The position numbers and the translations under genes are program-made. Source: Candidatus Aminicenantes bacterium UBA4085 (GTDB taxonomy: Bacteria > Acidobacteriota > Aminicenantia > Aminicenantales > UBA4085). From it: 7,554 bases of DNA. Shown here piece after piece: positions 4,976 through 7,554 of the stretch. The stretch's first letter is position 1. Each line of letters opens with the position of its first letter. Below the pieces are notes generated by a model that worked only from the letters and a program-made list of their open reading frames with translations, did not search any database and was not told the origin of the DNA. The stretch covers positions 1-7,554 of the forward strand of contig DFYJ01000074.1 of the NCBI GenBank assembly GCA_002383325.1, given 5' to 3'.

Positions 4976-5390
4976 ATTCCTCATCATTGGGGGATTTGCT
5001 TACTCGATCTACGCCCAACCCCGCTACACCAAGGATCTCGATATCTTCATCGAACAATCCGAGGACAATGCCGAACGTGTTCTCGACGCCATTATCGATT
5101 TTCTGGGTGAATCGCTGGGGCTGAAAATAGAAAATCTGCTTACGCCAAGAACATTCATCCAGCTCGGCTACCCGCCGCTGCGGATCGACGTAACGACGCA
5201 TTGCGAAGGGCTAGTCTTCACCGAGGCTTGGGAAAAACGAATTGCCGGGCGATATGATGATGTCGAGGTCTTCTTTCTCTCGCTCGATGACTTGATTAAA
5301 AACAAGATCGCTACGGGCCGGGATCAGGACCTCATCGACGCCAAGAAGCTCAGCCAAGTGAAAGAAGCTCAGCGGCCATACGGCCGCTGA
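4905..5390 (+). CDS. Nucleotidyltransferase-fold protein (AbiEii/DUF6036-like), putative toxin
   Basis: 161 aa, cytoplasmic. The N-terminal half has the polymerase-beta-type nucleotidyltransferase signature: GG at 29-30 (FLIIGGFAYSIY), then RYTKDLDIFIE with the metal-binding D44-x-D46, and a likely third acidic residue at D95 in LRIDVTT. The C-terminal part (LSLDDLIKNKIATGRDQDLIDAKKL, about 125-149) matches the helix with conserved Lys and R-x-x-D-x-x-D seen in AbiEii/MenA-like and DUF6036 proteins. Some relatives are toxins that add nucleotides to tRNA or other targets; others are of unknown role. The start at 4905 has a good ribosome binding site and overlaps the small upstream gene by 71 nt. 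The stop codon lies within a perfect hairpin (5367-5392). The gene is convergent with the right-hand peptidase. All catalytic residues look intact. The fold is quite sure; the toxin role is inferred from gene pairing. Confidence 0.8.
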   Translation: MTSPMRIEKDFKEFLRSLASRKARFLIIGGFAYSIYAQPRYTKDLDIFIEQSEDNAERVLDAIIDFLGESLGLKIENLLTPRTFIQLGYPPLRIDVTTHCEGLVFTEAWEKRIAGRYDDVEVFFLSLDDLIKNKIATGRDQDLIDAKKLSQVKEAQRPYGR

Positions 5391-5392
5391 GC
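5361..5392 (-). terminator. Perfect 11-bp hairpin terminator, probably for the right-hand peptidase
   Basis: GCTCAGCGGCC (5367-5377) and GGCCGCTGAGC (5382-5392) are perfectly complementary around a 4-nt loop. On the minus strand the stem is followed by TTCTTTC (5366-5360), giving an intrinsic-terminator-like structure about 80 nt after the stop codon of the leftward peptidase gene. On the plus strand it covers the nucleotidyltransferase stop codon (5388-5390) and has no T-tract, so termination there would be weaker. Confidence 0.6.
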
Positions 5393-5413
5393 CTGGGGCA
5401 CCGCCGGATAGCC

Positions 5414-5427
5414 CGATTTGCAAATCG
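5414..5427. repeat. 14-bp perfect palindrome between convergent genes
   Basis: CGATTTGCAAATCG is fully palindromic. It is extended by AGCC (5410-5413) on the left and GGCT (5429-5432) on the right with a single unpaired T. It lies in the 82-nt gap between the nucleotidyltransferase and the peptidase. It may be part of a second 3' hairpin or a protein site; no function can be assigned. Confidence 0.5.
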
Positions 5428-5472
5428 TGGCTTAGTGCCGCAAATGTATTATCACAAAGTCGCGATAAGCTT

Positions 5473-7554
5473 CTATTTCAAGACGACATACCCCGCCGCG
5501 GCCAGAAGCTCCAGATAGGCCCGGGCCGCCGGCAGCGGGATGTCAGCGTCGATGGCGGCTCCGGCGTCAGCAGCGACCTCGGCGATCGTGCTGCGGCCGT
5601 TGACGTAGCTCAGCAGCATGGCCGTCGCCTGCGCCGGGAACTGGATCCCCTTCATCGCGTCCGGGTGCTCCTTCATATATTTCTGGTACGGCGCATAGCG
5701 GAGGAGCTGCAGCTCCTTGCCCTTCACCGCCGGGGCGATGGCCGGGACGCGCCGGTCCGCCGCATCGATCTTGATCTTAGGCTCTCCGGGCGTCGCCGCG
5801 CCCAGGGCCTTAGCCCGGACGGCGGCGTAGCCAAGCACCTGGCTCCTGAGCCCGGCTCCGTAGAGCTCCCACTGCTTGAGGCGGGCCGCCGTCGCCGCCC
5901 GCGCCGCCGGGGAGCCCGTCGAGATGTCGTCGATCGAGCGGATAGCCCCGCTCTCGCGCCGGACGGCGAATCGGACAACGGCCAGGGCTTTGGCCGTCTC
6001 CGCCGCCAGCGTCCCGGCCGACGCCCCGTCCAGCTTGGCGAAGGCCCGCGGCAGGTCGCGCTCGGCGACCCGCTTGTACCCGAACTGGGACGCGGCGTCC
6101 GCCAGGGCCGGGATCCAAGCGTCATCCGGCGAGGCAGAGGCCCAGCCCGTGGCCGCCCCAATGAAAGCCACCCGCTTCATCTGGGTCGGGTCGGCTTTGT
6201 CGGGCGTGTCGGTGTCGGTGTGGTACCACTGGTCGGGCCAAGTGAAGAACTCGATGGCCGGGACCGCCACCGCGGGCACGGTGAAGCAGACGTGGTCGCT
6301 GCCGCCGGTGGCCTTGTGGATGAAGTAGCGGAAGGCGTCGCGGGAGCCGTTCTTTTCCCACATCGGGACGGGGAAGTTCTGGCCGCGGTAGCGGCTGCGC
6401 GGGCCGTCGTTGAGGTAAACGATGTCGTTGGTCCGCCAGACGTAGTTGAGCACGGAGGCGGCCAGCCCGTCGTAGAACGAGGGCAGGTGGTCCGGGCATT
6501 CGCTCATGGTGAAGAGCGAGTTGTTCTTGCGCAGCGCCTCCCCGACCATGTCCATGTTGATGTTGATCGACAGCTTTTCGGTCAAGCCGGGGGTGTGCTT
6601 GATGAACTCATTGGTGCCGCTGATCTCGTTCGGCCAGAGAAAGTGGAGGGTGCGGCGGGGCTTAGGCAGGGCGCCCGTCTTGATCAGCTTGTCCAGGGCG
6701 CGCAGGATCTCGAGCTGGGTGGCCACCCCGCCCATGGAGTCGTTGGCGCCGCGCTTGAGGTAGCCCTCGTAGAGGTGCGAGGTGAAGATGACGCCCTTCT
6801 TGTCGGGCTCCGAGCCCGGGATCCAGGCGTGGATCATTTCGAAGCGGTCGGGGAACTTTTCGACGCGGGCGGAGGCGCGGACCACGACCTTGCGGTTGGC
6901 CTCGACATCCTCGAGCAGCTCCGACCACTGCCGCCACGACACGGCCAGGCCGATCTTGATGTTCTTAGCCTGGTCGATGGACACGCCCGAGTAGATGACC
7001 TGATCGGGGTCGAGGTAGCGATCTTGCGCGCTGAAGGTGATGATGCCGACGACCCCGGCCGCGTCGAGGGCCGAGGTCAGGTCGGGGGTCAAGCTCCAAA
7101 CCAGGGCCAGCTTGCCTTGGTAAGCGGGCTGGGGGCCGGCGTCGCGAATCTTCTTGGCCTCGTCGGGCGTGAGCGCCGGGACGTAGATGAGCTCGCCGGT
7201 CAGGTCACAGGTCTTGGAGCCGCGCGAGACGAGGGCGGCATCGGCCCCGATGCGGGCCAACAGGCGCTTCTCGGGCTCCAGGGTCCACAACTCGCCGTCC
7301 AGCGGGTAGTCGAAGGTCGCGTTGGGGACGGCGGGCGGGTAGGTGAGGATCTCGACGGTGTCGATGCCGTAGGCGCGGACAAGGCCGTGCAGGATCCCGG
7401 TCTCGGACATGGCGCCCTTGAGCTCGTCGGCGGTGCGGACCCAGGGCGCGCCGGCCAGCTTCATCAGGTTGTTGAAGGCCATCTGGCCGGAGACCTCGTT
7501 GGCCAGGAGGGTCAGGAGGTCCTGCGGCAAGGGCGCCAGGATGGGCTGGGAGGG
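5473..7554 (-). CDS. Second secreted M28-like zinc aminopeptidase, 5' end beyond window
   Basis: At least 693 codons, open through the right edge; the start and signal peptide lie outside. An internal TTG at 7530 is not a credible start, because the frame continues upstream (PSQPILAP) and the paralogue at 2566-4668 has about 25 more residues there. Counting from 7530, the zinc ligands are H252 (SHLYEGY), D264 (GANDSMGG), E302 (WPNEISG), D327 (NMDMVGE) and H413 (GGSDHVCF); WPDQWYHT is at 431-438. The EE pair is NE (301-302) and HxD is HxxE (252-255), as in the paralogue. A PA-like segment covers about 110-220 (VVGIITFSA at 160-168). The C-terminal ~50 residues (VNGRSTIAEVAADAG ... LLAAAGYVVLK) match the paralogue's winged-helix-like tail. 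The two genes look like an old tandem duplication, now separated by the nucleotidyltransferase module. Likely a periplasmic or secreted peptidase; substrate unknown. Confidence 0.85.
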   Translation of the reverse strand, partial: PSQPILAPLPQDLLTLLANEVSGQMAFNNLMKLAGAPWVRTADELKGAMSETGILHGLVRAYGIDTVEILTYPPAVPNATFDYPLDGELWTLEPEKRLLARIGADAALVSRGSKTCDLTGELIYVPALTPDEAKKIRDAGPQPAYQGKLALVWSLTPDLTSALDAAGVVGIITFSAQDRYLDPDQVIYSGVSIDQAKNIKIGLAVSWRQWSELLEDVEANRKVVVRASARVEKFPDRFEMIHAWIPGSEPDKKGVIFTSHLYEGYLKRGANDSMGGVATQLEILRALDKLIKTGALPKPRRTLHFLWPNEISGTNEFIKHTPGLTEKLSININMDMVGEALRKNNSLFTMSECPDHLPSFYDGLAASVLNYVWRTNDIVYLNDGPRSRYRGQNFPVPMWEKNGSRDAFRYFIHKATGGSDHVCFTVPAVAVPAIEFFTWPDQWYHTDTDTPDKADPTQMKRVAFIGAATGWASASPDDAWIPALADAASQFGYKRVAERDLPRAFAKLDGASAGTLAAETAKALAVVRFAVRRESGAIRSIDDISTGSPAARAATAARLKQWELYGAGLRSQVLGYAAVRAKALGAATPGEPKIKIDAADRRVPAIAPAVKGKELQLLRYAPYQKYMKEHPDAMKGIQFPAQATAMLLSYVNGRSTIAEVAADAGAAIDADIPLPAARAYLELLAAAGYVVLK

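Noticed and set aside
7528..7530. TTG at 7530 as the start of the second peptidase
   Set aside because: The frame is open to the window edge and the paralogue is longer at this end, so the true start lies outside.

Overview
The window looks like a GC-rich Gram-negative-type bacterial chromosome. The proteins carry Sec signal peptides and include secreted M28-like hydrolases, and there is an ECF sigma/anti-sigma/periplasmic-sensor triad. The tRNA genes do not encode CCA. Acidobacteriota or Aminicenantota-like lineages would fit the style of the genes, but this is a guess from composition and gene content; no marker gene here settles it.

Left edge (1-404): a tRNA operon read leftwards, tRNA-Thr(UGU), tRNA-Tyr(GUA) and the 5' end of a tRNA-Gly. 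It is driven by a strong promoter (TTGACA, 18 bp, TAGAAT) with an A-tract upstream. This order matches the conserved Thr-Tyr-Gly-Thr-tuf cluster, so tRNA-Thr(GGU) and an EF-Tu gene may lie just outside the window. Positions 401-603 hold a cluster of four REP-like hairpin repeats, two of them forming a REPIN-type inverted pair.

Middle left (611-2320): a three-gene minus-strand operon, ECF sigma factor -> zinc-finger (ZAS) membrane anti-sigma factor -> Spy/CnrX-like periplasmic LTxxQ protein. It is a plausible envelope or metal stress-sensing unit. Both sides are filled by copies of the same repeat family (401-603 and 2367-2568). The two REPINs are inverted relative to each other and bracket the operon. 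The last repeat copy supplies the stop codon of the next gene.

Middle and right (2566-7554): two paralogous secreted M28-like peptidases, both on the minus strand; the right one is cut by the window edge. Both keep the five expected zinc ligands but lack the canonical EE pair (PE and NE instead) and the HxD motif (HxxE instead). Between them lies a less GC-rich plus-strand two-gene module: a 63-aa helical protein and an overlapping 161-aa nucleotidyltransferase, resembling a nucleotidyltransferase toxin-antitoxin pair. Its promoter places the transcription start at the first ATG, which predicts a leaderless mRNA. A perfect 11-bp hairpin overlaps the nucleotidyltransferase stop codon and probably terminates the convergent peptidase transcript.

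The most interesting points are the REPIN family and how it meshes with gene ends and promoters, the altered M28 active sites shared by both paralogues, and the leaderless, strongly overlapping nucleotidyltransferase module.
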